64,000 bases of DNA, taken from Heritiera littoralis (lineage: Eukaryota > Streptophyta > Magnoliopsida > Malvales > Malvaceae). The stretch covers positions 2,480,001 through 2,544,000 of the forward strand of contig JAPDPK010000017.1 in the NCBI GenBank assembly GCA_031772115.1. The letters run 5' to 3'. The notes beneath the pieces are model-generated. The model was given only the letters and a program-made list of their open reading frames with translations. It had not been told where the DNA came from and searched no databases. Shown one piece after another: positions 21,823-35,720 of the stretch; the stretch's first letter is position 1; every line of letters begins with the position of its first letter. Both the position numbers and the translations under genes were made by a program.

Positions 21823-24800
21823 CAATTTGTGAGAATCACATATTCTAGTACTGTTACACATGTAAGACTTCTCACCATTGCTCAATTCCTATGTATTTCG
21901 CAGGTATTAAAGGAAACAGCATGGTGGGCCCCATAGGCCTTATAGTACTCTGTTGGATGTGAGACTTGGTAGACTCAGTATCGAGAGCTGAATAAACTTA
22001 TGATAAGAATCTAGAACCCAAAATCCTTTATTTAAGTCATTTTTGAAAAACGTGCAAACAAATTAGAAAATGACGATTAAGGATATAGGTCGGAAGAACT
22101 TTTGCGAATAACAGTAAAACTAAATTGATTTTTGACCAACTGGCTGAAGTATGATAATCTACGTATGATAGTTCTATGCCATGTCATTAGATAGAGTAAA
22201 TCACATGCGAAGGAATAAATCTACGTGATTGGCTCGATAATGGTATTTTGGTAATTTCACCCTTACGATAAGTCAAACCTTAATAAAACCACATCCAATA
22301 ATTAGAATATGTTTAATACTTATATTATATGATAAAATAAAATATTTTGGAGTTAAATTGACAAGTAAATAACGTTATTGAAGTTTAGGGGCAAAATTAT
22401 CCAAAATCATAAGTATAAGGGCAGTTTGGTAATTTCTCAAGCAAGATAATTTTTAAAAGAATTTTCTACATTTTTATAAAGGGACCAGCCACATCTTCTT
22501 CAACCTCTCACCATTCCACCATAGCCAACCTTAGAGAAAAATAGAAAAGCTTCCAAAACCTTAGCTAAACAACACCAAAGCCGAAAATTTTTTTCACAAA
22601 CTTTTGCAGAATCCTGTGCTCTGCAAACCCATACCAAAATTGAGTGGTAAAGTGGAAAAAATCAAGGTGTAGTGCTTCCCCTTGAATTCGGCCACACACT
22701 AAGGTAAGGAAGTTTGGATATTTTTCATGGTTTAATGGTAGAAAGTGATGTAATTAAGGTGTTTAGACATGTGTATGGCCATGAATTGAATTGAAACCAT
22801 CTCAAATCCTTCCTTAGGGTTTCAACCATGGTGAGATGTACATGTTCATGGTGCTTTGTCATATGAAAATGGTGTAAAATGAATGAATAACAATAGTGAA
22901 GCATGAAATTAAACTTAATTTGTTGAGATAATTTGTGTAGCCATACATATGTGTTTCGGCCTAATGAAGGGGGCCTAGGAATTGTGTCCAATTTAATGTG
23001 TTGTAGGTTCCATGACACTATATAAATTAATATAAGACTGCTAGTGTGATCAGAATTAAAAACAAAGTTGATTTAGGTATAGTTGTAGTTTGAGCACCGG
23101 TATGAAATAAACCGATTTAGCAACTGCAGTAGGCAATGTGATATATTTTAATGAGAGTAAAATTCTTTATAATTGAAGTGTAGTGAAATAATTGTCTTTA
23201 CATAATGTTTTGCAGCCTGAGAGTGAAATAAGTCAAGTGGTGCTAACGGTTGTTTTGATAAAAACGGAAAGGTAAGGGATAAGTATGGAAAATGTAGGGA
23301 TACTGTGAATGCATATTGATGTTGAAAATGATTTTATGGAACTGTTTTGAAATGAAATGCATTGGATTTGTGGACTGTTGTTGGAATTATAAACTGCGTT
23401 TTTCCTGCAGGAAGGCTAGGATAGGAATAGCCGTTATACTGCTGAAATTTCTAATAACTTTATAAAATCATATTTTGGTATATTTTGAATACTAGAAATG
23501 AAAATTTTAACAAGTTTAATTTTACTTTAATATTGAAACCTTATATGCATACTAAATTTGAAATTATAAATTTAAAAATTCATATTATCAAATTTTACGT
23601 ACGTGAGAGTACTTGCATGCTTTTATAACATATGTATGCATAAATAGAATGTTTTGAGGATTGGATATTGAACTGTGAATATTTTATAAATTTTTATTAT
23701 TGAACTACTCATGTTTCTAAACTATGCATTTATGGATTGATTGAAGATATTGATTATTGCCACTGATTTCTTTAATGATGTTTGTACTGCTTATCAACTA
23801 TCTTGAGATTGTTAGGCCTCGTAGAACCTTCTGGTACATCGTGCAAATTGACTATTACTGTTACTTTACTGTTTGCTGATTGGTATTGATCACATCATTA
23901 GTTGTCCCAATTATCACCTGATCAGTGCACACTGTGGACACTACTGTGACTATGGCCATATGTCTTACTGTTACTGTTTCTCCCTTCTTGGGATACTATG
24001 GCATGATATCTATTGGGTGTTGCCTGGTTTCCACTGTACCATTTTTACTAAATTGTGCTTTATATTGTTACTGAGCAGAAGTATTAAAATATTGCTTTAT
24101 ATCATGATTTGAAATTGTTAGTGTATCAGTTATTGGATTTCCATACTAAATTGTTTTACCGAATGGTTTTATTGAATTATTTATGCACTGTTTATAGACT
24201 GAAAAACTGCATAATATTATCTAAATGTTTCATACTATTTACTAGTTACATCGTCACTATTTATTCTCTATAGTCGAAACTAGGGACTGGGACACATAAG
24301 GTACTTCAAAGTATCCTCCCAAACTCAACCTAGTTACCTATTTATTCTCTATAGTCAAAACTAGGGATTGGGACACATAAGGTACTTCAAAGTATCCTCC
24401 CAAACTCAACCTGGTTACCTATTTATTCTCTATAGTCGAAACTAGGGACTGGGACACATAAGGTACTTCAAAGTATCCTCCCAAACTCAACCTGGTTACC
24501 TATTTATTCTCTATAGTCGAAACTAGGGACTGGGACACATAAGGTACTTCAAAGTATCCTCCCAAACTCAACCTGGTTACCTAGCTGACTATAGTATCCT
24601 TCCTTAAATTTTCCCTAGTGCATTGTTAGAAAATTTCATAATTTATGCATATAGATTTTATAGTATCAATTCTTTAATACGAATTTCTTACTGGGCAATA
24701 AGCTCATCTCCCTCTTTTCCCCTCCTTACAGATTATTTGTAGTGATATACCGTTCCACTGAGTGGCTGCATTTTTGGTATCCCTCAGGCGACTGTTGCCA

Positions 24801-25072
24801 ATCCGTGGAGGTATACTTTTACTTTTCTATGTTTAGATGTTTATGTACAGTAATACTTTTGTATATCATATATACGGGGGATGTAAATACTATTGAAATG
24901 TACCGAATGAAATATTATCTATATAAATATTAAGATAGTAAAGTTGATGTTTTATTTTAATTTCAATATAATTTTGCAAGTGAAAAAAATGAAGGCATCA
25001 CAGACAATCCAACCAACCGAATGAATACGATATTATCGGTATTTACTGTAGATGACAGAACATGACATAATT
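21823..25072 (+). mobile_element. Solo LTR (3.2 kb), plus strand, with CAATT/TAATT target duplication
   Basis: The LTR is 21828-25067. It starts TGTGAGAATCACATATTC and ends GAACATGACA. Flanks are CAATT (21823-21827) and TAATT (25068-25072), one mismatch. The last ~90 bp match the reverse complement of the start of the LTR at 52098 through a shared ggcatca.agacaatccaac block. Group motifs are present: CTATGGCCATAT at 23950-23961 and cttactgggcaataagctca near 24688. No internal domain remains. The plus-strand frames inside it are not conserved genes. Confidence 0.87.
24260..24583 (+). repeat. Four tandem 81-bp units
   Basis: Units start at 24260, 24341, 24422 and 24503, nearly identical. Each contains ctctatagtcgaaactaggg and ggtacttcaaagtatcc. 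The equivalent segment is single-copy in the related LTRs (for example about 895-985 and 52570-52665), so the array arose inside this LTR lineage. Confidence 0.95.
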
Positions 25073-26439
25073 AATATCAGTTTTTTATACTTTATTAATA
25101 TTATGATTAATTATATTTAAATAACTAGTATTATATTAATTAATTTAGTAATATATACTATTTAACATTTTAATTAGACATTCAATTAATTGGTGTATAT
25201 CTAATATTATTATGTTAATATGAACATGAAAAAAATTAGTACTCAATTGGTATATAATTGTATATGATATGATTATATCAAATGTCATTATTTATTAATG
25301 TAATGTCAATTGATGTATATAACTTTTTAATTCAACGCTCTAATTTTTTAGTGGGATATTTGATTAATTAATATATACGAATACGATTACATTTAATGTA
25401 ATCATATTAATATTACGATTTTTGTATAAACAAAAAATAAAATAAATATAATATTGAACTATTCAGTTGACTAATTATTAATAATATTAAGTGTTTTTTA
25501 ATGTATACTATTATACTATTCAACATTATAATTGAACAACGAGTTAACTAGCTATATGGTTAGATTTAATGTAATTATTTATTATGTTGGAATTTAAAAA
25601 ACAAAATAAATGTAAGAAAAATTTTTAAAAATTTAAAATTTTATTAAAATATAATATATTTATTAAAAAAGCTAATAAAACAAAGTTAGAAAAATAAAAA
25701 TTTATTGGACTAAGAGTGTCTAAATTTCAATGGTCCAACTTTGATTAAAAAAACACAATGACCCAATAAGTTATTAGTTTAACTTAAAAGTATAAAACAA
25801 TTTATATAATTGTTTAGTATAATTTATTTATAATTTGTTAGTTATTTATTTGAAATAATTTTGTTTATTTTGTATTGTAACTAATACTTTTGCATTTTTA
25901 GTTTTCTTTAGTTTTACTCTATATATTTTTGGCTCACTTAAAAAATAAATTTTTATACAATTATTAATATATAATTATATATTTTATAACAAATGTGAAT
26001 ATTGTAGGAAATTTAAAAAAAAATCATTGTCAAGTAATAAAAATATTAAAATATAAAAATTTATATCTATATAAATATTTATTAAATTTTAACTTTAGTT
26101 TAGCATTTCTATTATATTTTTATTTAATTATATAAAAAATTAAATTAATTATTACATTCAAAATTAAAAAATATATTTATAGCTTATAAAATTTCAAAAT
26201 AATTTGAACTGAGCCCGCTAAATCGACCTGGTTAGAACCGAATCGAATCTGAAACCATATCGAACCTGAAAATAACCAAATCTGAAAAACTTAAGACAAA
26301 AAAAACCAAAACTCAAAAGTAACCAAACTCGAAAAAACTCGAATCTAAAAAAACCCGAACCCAAAAAAACTCGAAATGGCCCGAGTCCGAAATAACCTTA
26401 ACCTGAAGACGACCCAAACTGAACTCGTCCAAACTGACA
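25073..26439. other. A+T-rich sequence without genes
   Basis: Mostly A+T-rich non-coding sequence with frequent stops in all frames. 26205-26430 has repeated gaaccgaa and ctcgaa words. Nothing else is supported. Confidence 0.6.
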
Positions 26440-27712
26440 CGTTTGCCACCTCTAACTGTCAAAATATCGAATAATCAATTTTGTTTTATACTTGGTCGGT
26501 CAACTATGGAGGCAATAAACTTGCTCAGACAACTTGTGGAGCGTTCTCAAGTATTGAGTAAAGAACTTCATGTAATTTTTATATACCTTGAAAAAGCTTA
26601 TGATAAAGTGTATGGGGAAGTGCTATAGTGGCCCTTAATGAAGAAAAGAATTTAGTGAAATATATCGAACTAATTAAGAACAAGTATGGAGATACAAGAA
26701 CACATATAAGGACATATGAAAGGAAAACAAGTGAATTTTCTATCACAATGGGATTATATCAAGGGTCAATGCTAAGTTCATTATTGTTCGTTGTAGTAAT
26801 GGATGAATTGATAGAAGCCATCCAAGATAAGGTGCTTTGGTGTATGATGTTTGTAGATGATAGTATCTTATGAACTGAGACTAAAGCGAAGATTGCAAAG
26901 TTGGAACTATAGAAACAAATGCTAGAATCAAAAGGTTTCAAACTAAGCGGAGTGAATACATGGAATGTAAATTCAGTTCAAACAGAGAGGAAGATAGAGC
27001 ATAGTAATGTTAGATGGAGTGGCAATACCTAAGTGGGATCATTTTGAAATCTTGGGTCAATAATACAAATGAATGAAGAGATTGACGGCGATGTGACCCA
27101 CAAGATTCAAACTGGCTAAAGTGAGTGGAAAAGGGCTATAGGTATAAATGAAGAAGTGCTACAGGTGTGTTGTGCGATAAAGGTATTCCTATATGGTTGA
27201 ATGGCAAGTTTTACAAAACATTTGTTAGACCAACATTGCTTTTTGTAAGTGAATGTTTGATGACTAAGAGACTGCTTACACAAACTATGCGTATAATAGA
27301 AATGCGAATATTGGGATGGATATGCTGATATACAAGAAAAGACAGAATAAGAAATGAAAACATCCATTAGAATGTTGGAGTGGTATCTATCAAAGATAAG
27401 ATAAGTTAAAGTCGTTTACGTTAGTTTGGATACATACGACATAGACCTGTAGATACTCCAGCTAGGAGAGTGGAGGTAATGAATGATGAAAAAAAAAAGA
27501 TCAAAGATATAAGAAGATAGAAAAAAACTTGGAAGGAAATCATTCAAAAAGATATGGCGGCACTAAAGTTGGAAGAACATATTGTATTAAATAAGAATAA
27601 ATTGATGAGGAGACTTCATATTGACAACTTAACATGAGTTCATTTATTAGATCATGTAGCCTACCTTAAGCTATTCGGATAAAGGTTCTGATGATGATGA
27701 TGATAATATTTA
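26440..27712 (+). pseudogene. RTE-type LINE reverse transcriptase fragment, 5'-truncated
   Basis: The frame has landmarks of plant RTE-clade reverse transcriptase: NNQFCFILGRSTMEAI, then HVIFIYLEKAYDKV, GLYQGSMLSSLLF and the catalytic box FVDD (about 26855). Downstream are decayed pieces with NLGSIIQMNEEIDGDV. A one-base shift lies near 26627, and several stops follow. The 3' end matches the plant RTE tail, with catgtagcctacc followed by a ggataaaggttctga block. It finishes in a GATGATGAT microsatellite at about 27689-27707. The 5' half (endonuclease) is missing, typical of LINE truncation at insertion. Confidence 0.88.
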
Positions 27713-28029
27713 TTTATAATATATTTAAATTATATTAAATTTTGATAATATTAAATGATGATATTTAATATTATATTAACTAGTACAAAATGATATCATT
27801 TAATATTAATTTATTTATAAATATATTATTATTTTTATATAATTTTTAAAATTTTATTTTGTTAATTAAATTATTATATTTGAAATAGTTCAAATATTTA
27901 TTTCAATATGTAACAATATTAACCAGACATATTTTGTATTTCTAAAATTTTAAAAACAAAACAAAAAATAAAATAAATTTTTCAAAAATAGAAAACAAAA
28001 AATTAGAAATGATCTCAAATAACCCCTTT
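27713..28029. other. A+T-rich sequence without genes
   Basis: A+T-rich, stop-dense sequence between the LINE tail and the copia LTR remnant. No feature recognised. Confidence 0.6.
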
Positions 28030-28387
28030 ATTAATTAACAAGTAGTATCACGCACACATAGTTATAATATCATATAATATGATTTGATTAACTACAAAAT
28101 TGATACATATCTATGTTCCTCACATATAAGAATCTCATAATTATAACCATTTATAATTCATTTGCAATGTTAATTTTGTTCCAGGGGTTTCACCGTATTT
28201 AGTGACAAATAATCCCTCATATTGCTGGTCTAAATAGCAAAGGAAAACCTTTATGTTACTTACCATAAGTGATCATGTGTTATTATAGTACCATGTCTCA
28301 TGCTAAGTGAGTTAGCTTTAAGGCATACACTAACTTACATTAATGCCAATCACTAACATATCCAATATCGAACTCTTTCTCTTAATG
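28030..28387 (-). mobile_element. Left piece of a copia LTR or 3' UTR (element K), interrupted
   Basis: 28130-28275 matches by eye 52063-52097 plus 55391-55495 (shared aatctcataattataacc and tgacaaataatccct), so both are copies of one minus-strand copia terminal region. The piece is cut at 28387 by the gypsy element at 28388-43735. It continues at 43741 after the duplicated TAATG. Confidence 0.6.
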
Positions 28388-31300
28388 TGTCACAGTCCAA
28401 ATATCACACTTATCGTATAATTTATACTTGGTTAGGTTGTCTGTCAAATACCCACTCAGAATTTATTTACAATCAAACCCCAGAATCTAGAAATTATATA
28501 TAAATACATATACAAAAATTTACAATTAGTTTACAAAATATGTTTACATCCCTTGTACAATATTTACATATCATAGTACTGTAATTACAAAGTCTGAACA
28601 TATAAAAAGTAAAATGTAGACCTCTACGGTGATCGGTGAACATCTTGAGGGATACAGCAAGAGTGACCTCTGTAAAACCAAATACTCTACTACAGATAAT
28701 CTGGAGGAGGAAAAAAGGGTGAGCTACAGTGAAAGCCCAGTAAGAAATATGTATAAAAGTACTAATACTATGCCTGTCTACATGCATAATAAAAATATAT
28801 TTAAAATAATATGTAGTGCTAAAAAAACCAAAGTTTGGCACGATAAAAGGATGAATATTATAATCGGTTAGGTAACCAGGCTAAGTATGAGAGAATGCTT
28901 TGATCCACCTCACGTGTCCCAGTCCCTAAATTTGACTATAGGGAATAATTTATTTCTAGTAAAATATGTTGTTCAAAGTATAGTTTCCGAATCTAACATT
29001 TCATATACCACTCAGAATATATCAAAATCATTTAAAAATTATACAGGATTTAAATTAGAAAATAATCAGATTTAGCAATCAAACTTATCGATAAGTCAAA
29101 TCAATCGATCAAATTCAGAAAATCAAACACTTAGTAAATCAAATTCAATTATCATATTAAGAAATCAAACACTCAGATAATCAAAACACTCAATCAAATT
29201 TCATAAGTAGGATAAGATTTAGTAATCACATATAAAACAAATTAATGGCAGTATAGTGGAGACTAGGCTACACCCAATAGTATCATGCTTGAAATAGAAA
29301 TCCCAGAGGGATTAGAAATGACATATGGCCATAGTTAAAGGGGTCTACAGTGTACACTTACCAGGTGATATCTGCGGGGTTGAAGACTTGGCAGGTCTAA
29401 CAGCATATAATTAAACCTTCATAATACATGATTAAGCTCGAAAATTACTATGATGCCAACAGTCTCAAAACAATGTATATTTCAGAGTAAAGACATTTTC
29501 AAATTCAAAACAGTAAAACAGTATTTTGAAACAGATCATAAATTTATCAAAATTAGAATAATAGTAGTCCAAAATTAAAACTTCGTAAAATATTCTAATT
29601 TCAGATTTCAAAGTTTCAAATATTTTATTATCGTATTAAATCATTTCTTTCACTTGCATAAATCACATAATTAGAGAAAACTAACAAAATTCAACTCGGA
29701 GATTGAATTGTAATTTTATGCTCCTAGCTAACTATATGATTTTCAAATCTCTTAGATATCCCCACATTCCATTTCAAAGCACTTCAAAAATCCTTGGTCG
29801 CGAATACTAGATTTGAAATAAAGTTTTTGAAATTTCGGCAATATAATAGCTAAGTTTATCCAAACCTTCCTGCACAAAAACACAATTTATAACCAAGTAG
29901 CAGTTCCACAATTTCCAATCCAAATCATTCCAAAATAATTCCATCAAATCATTTTCAAAGCCAATATGCAATTATTGTATCCCTATGTCTTCTATACGTA
30001 TTCCTTACATCTAGTTTTCTACTGAAAATTTTGATGGCACCCGAATTACACCACTCACTTTCGAGCTACAAAATATCACACAGATAAAACCAATCATCAC
30101 ACTACCTCAAAAAGAATATTTATCATTCAAAAAGTTATCACATTACCTACTGCAGCTACTAAATTGGTCTATTTTATACCAGTGCTAACACTATAACTAG
30201 TGTCAAAACTACTCCGTTTTTTATTTCGATTTCACCGGTAGTCTTTTATTAAATTATACATGGCTACCCTTCACTTGGCCAAATAGTACATGCATAAATT
30301 CCTCACTATTTTCAACAATTTGAGCTTATTTAAGCTTCTATTCATGCTCTACACATGCTATTCATCATTTCTACACCCATAATTCATCAAACAACCACTC
30401 ATACTTATAGGGAGCATGATGGCCGAAACCCTTATGATGTGATTTACATGGATTTAATTCAAATTAAGCTTAAATACTTAGCTAAACATGAAGGACACAT
30501 AGTATGAAGCCTTAAAACCATGGAAAACTTCACTTTCTCTCACCTCTTAGTGATGACCAAATTCAGTTAGCTGCCTCACTGTAACAATCCAAATGTACAG
30601 TATATCACACATTTTACATATAAATTTACGGTTTGGCCGTCTGCGATGCCTTTAACACTTGAACAGTAGCAGTGATAAACAGTAAACTCTAATTAATTTA
30701 TAAAACCGGAATATGTAAACTAACATTATTCCTTAACACTTTACATCCCCTGTTCCTACTTTACAATTTAAGTAGTACTGTACAATAAATCTGAATATAT
30801 AAAAGAAAAATCAGATACCTCTAGGATAGACAAAATGCAGTCTCGAGTAACCCAAAACGCAGCTGATATCCTCAGAATGGTATACCTCTTAATCACTGAT
30901 AATATCCTGTGGAGTGGAAAAATAAGGGATGAGCGAAACGTACTCAGTAAAGGAATCGTATGCAAGAATGATATAACGAAATCTATATGCTCGAAAATCA
31001 TTTAGTATCCTAACAGTTCACTAGGCACAGAAATCCGAAGGATACTATAGTCAGCTAGGCAACCGGATGGAGCATGGAAGGTATTTTAAAACACTTGTCA
31101 TGTCTCGAAAACCCAGAGCGACTATAGGGAATAATAGTTTAGTTGTCATATGAAAATAATTTAATAAAATTTTCAATAAATAAATGGTAATAAAACCATT
31201 TAATAGAACACTTCAGTAACCACTTTAAAACACATGACAGTAACAGTAGTAGAGACAGTACAGTAAATAGTTTAAGTAAACAGTAATAATAGTATAAAAA

Positions 31301-34300
31301 TCAATTCAGTAACAATATAGTATACAGTTCAATAATTAGTAAGGAAAACAGTTTAGTACAGTAAACACTTGAGTTCATAATACAGTTGCAGTTAAGTAAA
31401 CATTTCAAAGCAGAAATAATTTCATAAACACTTCCAATTTAGTAAACAGTCATAATTCAGTAACAATTCAGTAAACAATAAACAGTTAAATCACAATTTA
31501 GTAAATAGTGAACAGTAGTTGGAGACCAAGCAACACCCTAGGTATATCATGCTATAATAATTCTCGAAGGGAAATAGTAACACGTGAATCTATGGCTATA
31601 GACTATAAGGTGTCCTCAGTGAACACTATTCAAGTGACACTGGGACAGTAAAGATAGGATCAGTATCAACAGCATAGTAACAGTACAGTAAACAGTGAGC
31701 ATGATATGGGGCCTAATAGTCTCAAAACATTTTATAAACAGTGGAAATACCTTTGAGGAAATTTAATGAATATCATTTAAATTCTCACTTTGATAAAATT
31801 CAGTTACATGAATATTTAAATATTGTTTTTCGATAAAATACCAATTTATGGAAAATATTGAAAATAAATTCCAAAATTCACAATTTCACTCAATTTATGC
31901 ACATAAAATATTTCATGATATTTTAGAAAATTTTTGAGAAAAGCAGCATAACAGCTGTGAATACCCTAACCTCTTGCACTTCGAACACAGTTTGTATACC
32001 AGCTAAATACCACAATTTTGCATGATTTCAAAGGCAATTAAAGACCAAATAATTTCATAAAATTAAGTCCATAGAAATCATGCATTCGATATATCCTTAC
32101 GGCTTCCACACTCATCCCTTACGTGTCTCGCAGTGTCAAACTTCTCGATAGCACCGCTTTCGATTTATTCCTCCCGACTGCAAAACAATTTCACCAATAA
32201 TTTTCATTAATTTTCCTCTAATTTTTTATCCATTATTCACCACTAAATGCAGCCACATTGTACACTGCTTATACCTCACCAGTATAATTTATATCGATAG
32301 AAAAACATAACTTCTTCGTTTTAAGTCGGAATTTAGATCCGATTGCACTGTTGGACTCCTCTTAATTTCTACATTATTTTAGCATAGTAAACTCATCAAA
32401 TGCAGCATAGTATCACCTCCAAACCACCATGGCCGAAACCTTCCTTATGCATTTTTTATGGAATTTCAACAATCTAAGGTTACATTTAAGCTTATTCATG
32501 TTCATTTTCTTATTTGGCAACATTTTCATGCAAAGAACAACATGGATTCATCATGTTCTTAACTTGGCCGAAACCTTTTTCCATGGTGAAATTTTATTTA
32601 GCCAACATTAATTCAATCCAATGATAGAAACATGTTCTACACACTTGAATTAATCTAATTACATCTTTGAAATCCAATGAAACACAATGCAAGGAAAAAT
32701 CTTACCTTTGGCCGAATGCTTCTTCACCTCTTTTCTCCTTGTTTTGTTCCTTATTTGATGATCTATGGGTATGGGTGAGGAGAGGAGAGTGAGTAGAATA
32801 ATTTTCTAGTTATAAGTTTGATGTTAATCAAGATTTCATAAGGTTTTTCATTATTTTCTTTCTTTTCCTTTTCTTTCTCTTATTTTCTTTCTAGGGTGTC
32901 ATGGGAGTGAGAGAGCAAGAAGGTGAATAGTGCCAGCTGCATATTGGCTGAGTCATAAAGAGCAATCTAGAAGGGGGCAAAATTACCAAAATGCCCCTGA
33001 TTATGTAAATTTTGGACAATTTTACCCTTAAGTTTCTGTAATTTTTATAATTATGTAATTGGACTCCAAAAATTCAGATTTCATCTCCAAAAATTCTTAT
33101 TGGGTGTATTTTGATGAATCATGGTGGTTTCATCGACGCACAATTCACCAAAACTGAGAAATTATGAAATTACCCCTATCAGGTCAATTACGTAAATTTT
33201 TTATTTAACCACCATTTCAATAAATCTATTGACACACTCTTAAACTTATTTTCATGTAGAATATCATGGTTTTTTTACTTGATTCAAGTTCATTTTGGTT
33301 TGGGCACAATTTACGAAAATAATTTTGGGACGTAACCGTCATTTACCAATTTGTTTACGCACTTCTCAAAAATAATATAAATAAATGATTTTAAAACTCA
33401 AAATCATCATATTATATTTATTACTCCCACTGTACATTGTATTATCAGTCTCAAGTTCATCTGAACACATTAAATAAGTGGGGCCCACATTACATTTTCA
33501 CTTATAATTTACATAATACACAAAATTTCACTTAATAAACAAATACATAACACATGTACAGTACAGTAGAAACGGGTCTCACACTCACACTCTAATTTTG
33601 GCCTCTTTTGGATGAGATTTTGGTACCAAATTGAAGAGTATTGAGCTCTGCACAAGTTTGGTCAAGATAGTTTTCAGCTTTGGCGTGTTTTACTTAAGAT
33701 TTTAAAATGGAGGAAGGTTGGCCAAGATGAATAAGAAACCAGAAAACTCTTTTAAAAAATCATATTTTAATGGAAAATTACCAAAATGCCCTTATACTTA
33801 AAGATTTTAGACATTTTGCCCTTAAACTTTCATAACGTTATTAACTAGTCAATTTAACTTCCAAATATTTTATTTTATCTAAAATATGAGTATTTAACAT
33901 ATTCTAATCATTGGAAGTGGTTTTATTAAGGTTTGACTGATTATAAGGGTAAATTACAAAAATACCCCTATCGGGCCAATTGCATAGATTTTATTCTTCG
34001 CATGTGATTTAGTCTATCTAATGGCATGACATAGAACTTTATCACACATAGATTATCATACTTCTGTTGGCTAGTCAAAAGTCCACTCGGTTTGACTGTT
34101 ATTTACGAAAATTCATACGGCATATGTCCTTAATCGTCATTTTTAATGTGTTTAATGTGTTGCACACTTTCAAAAATAACCAAAACAAATGATTTTGAGT
34201 TGCAAAAACTTACCATCATATTATTTTACTCCAAATTTCAATACTATGGAGTTTCATCTGCATCCAAACTATATAAGTCTCAGTGGGCCCATAGCCAAAT

Positions 34301-34398
34301 ATCACCATTATACCTATAAAAATCAAAATATAGAAATAGCTATGAGATACCTAGCTTTAAGAACTTATAGTACAGTAGTAGGAAACATGGTTCTCACA
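28388..34398 (-). repeat. 3' LTR of the gypsy element, split by a nested solo LTR
   Basis: It begins TGTCACAGTCC and ends GGTTCTCACA. Its own sequence is 28388-30579 plus 33589-34398, about 3.0 kb, collinear with the 5' LTR at 40657-43735. The 5' LTR carries an extra ~35 bp near 42536. Confidence 0.9.
30575..33588 (-). mobile_element. Nested solo LTR (3.0 kb) with CTCAC target duplication
   Basis: The LTR is 30580-33583. It starts TGTAACAATCC and ends GGGTCTCACA. CTCAC stands at 30575-30579 and 33584-33588. The uninterrupted site is seen in the partner LTR near 42885-42895 (ggctgcctcacactctg). Group motifs are decayed: gatgagcgaaacgtactcag near 30929 and CTATGGCTATAG at 31590-31601. It has no coding sequence. 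Confidence 0.93.
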
Positions 34399-34412
34399 TC
34401 CTCCTCACTTTA
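34399..34412 (-). other. Polypurine tract of the gypsy element
   Basis: The minus strand reads AAAGTGAGGAGGA immediately before the 3' LTR start TGTGAGAACC. This is the expected plus-strand primer of reverse transcription. Confidence 0.75.
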
Positions 34413-34672
34413 AGAAATTTGGTCCTCTGAATTTGAGTAGGCCTATCAGTGGAAAAGCTCTAGATACTTATCCTTTGTCATGCTCTCTAACTCCTACGTG
34501 GTTTCTTCTTATGAGTGGTATTGCTAGAAAACTTTGACTAAAGGGATAGTCTTAGACCGTAATACCTTATCCTTCCTATCAAGATCCGAATCAGCATCTC
34601 AACATAGCTCATATCTTCCCTGATTTCTAACGATTCATGCCGAATCACATGCTACAAATCTAGATGATACTT

Positions 34673-35720
34673 TCATAACATGGATATGTGGAAGAAATTA
34701 TGAACTCCAGATAACTTCAGTGGTAGTGCTAACCAGTAAACTACATCCCCCATCCAGTCTAAGATCTCAAAAGGTCCAATATAGCAAGGACTCAATTTTC
34801 CTTTCTTACCAAATCTCATAATTCCTTTGGAATGTGAGACTTTCAAGAATAAAGAATCCCCATTGAGAATTCCAATAGTCAATGTTTGACAGTATAGCTT
34901 TTCTGATGACTTTGAGTAGCCTTCAGCCTTTCACATATAAGCCAAACATCTACTGAAGCTTGCTCAACCAAATCGGGAGCTAGAATCTTTCTGTCACCCA
35001 CATCTCCCAACCAATCAGAGATTGACATCTTCTGCCATACAGGGCCTCATACGATGCCATGCCAATACTAGAATGATAGCTATTATTATATGTAAATTTA
35101 GCCAATGGAAGATGATCATCCCAAAAGCCATTAAAATCCAATGCACAAGCTCTCAACATATCCTCGAGTGTATGAATGGTGCACTCGGACTAACCATCAG
35201 TCTGCAGATGCGATGGAAAGCTGTGCTGAAATTCAATTGAGATCCCATGGCATCTTGAAAAACATTACAAAAATGAGATGTGATGAACCTGGAATCTCTA
35301 TCAGAAATGATACTTACTAGGATTCCATGCAATTTGACGATCTCCCTAACATATAAATAGACTAAGGAATTAAGAGAATTAGTAAGCTTCAAGGCAAAGA
35401 AGTGGGCTGACTTAGTCAATCTATCTACAATCACCCGAAATAGCATCATGGTTACTTCTGGTTTTCAGCAATCTCATGATGAAATCCATAGTAATGTGCT
35501 CCTATTTCCACTGTGGTCTCGGTGGATGTTGAAGCATACTTACTGGTTTCTAATGCTGTACCTTTACTGCTGGCATACGAGACATCTTGCAAACAAATTC
35601 AGTAATGTCTTGTTTCATTTTAGGCCACCAGTACACCTTGCGCAGGTTATGATACATTTTATTATTACCGGGATGTAAAGTGTGTCTTAGATGAATATGT
35701 CTATGCCCAAAATTAGCTCC
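34673..35720 (-). pseudogene. Gypsy integrase, decayed
   Basis: Minus-strand pieces appear in order. A zinc-binding start with a KVYWWPKMK stretch lies near 35630-35660. The core (35449-35153) has VDRLTKSAHF and the second catalytic Asp in ISDRD. The C-terminal DNA-binding part (34882-34673) has MRFGKKGKLSPCYIGPFEIL and HISML. Around 35160-35220 a frameshift and a TAG (Gln codon in the family) break the region holding the third catalytic residue. The function would have been joining the element's DNA to the chromosome. No chromodomain follows before the polypurine tract. Confidence 0.85.

Noticed and set aside
22725..24112. Frames of 79-97 codons on both strands
   Set aside because: Inside the solo LTR at 21828-25067, without motifs or conservation in related LTRs.
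28494..28871. 115-codon minus and 80-codon plus frames
   Set aside because: Inside the gypsy 3' LTR; the partner 5' LTR does not preserve the same frames.
35022..35678. Plus-strand frames over the gypsy integrase
   Set aside because: Antisense shadows of the minus-strand integrase and zinc-binding region.
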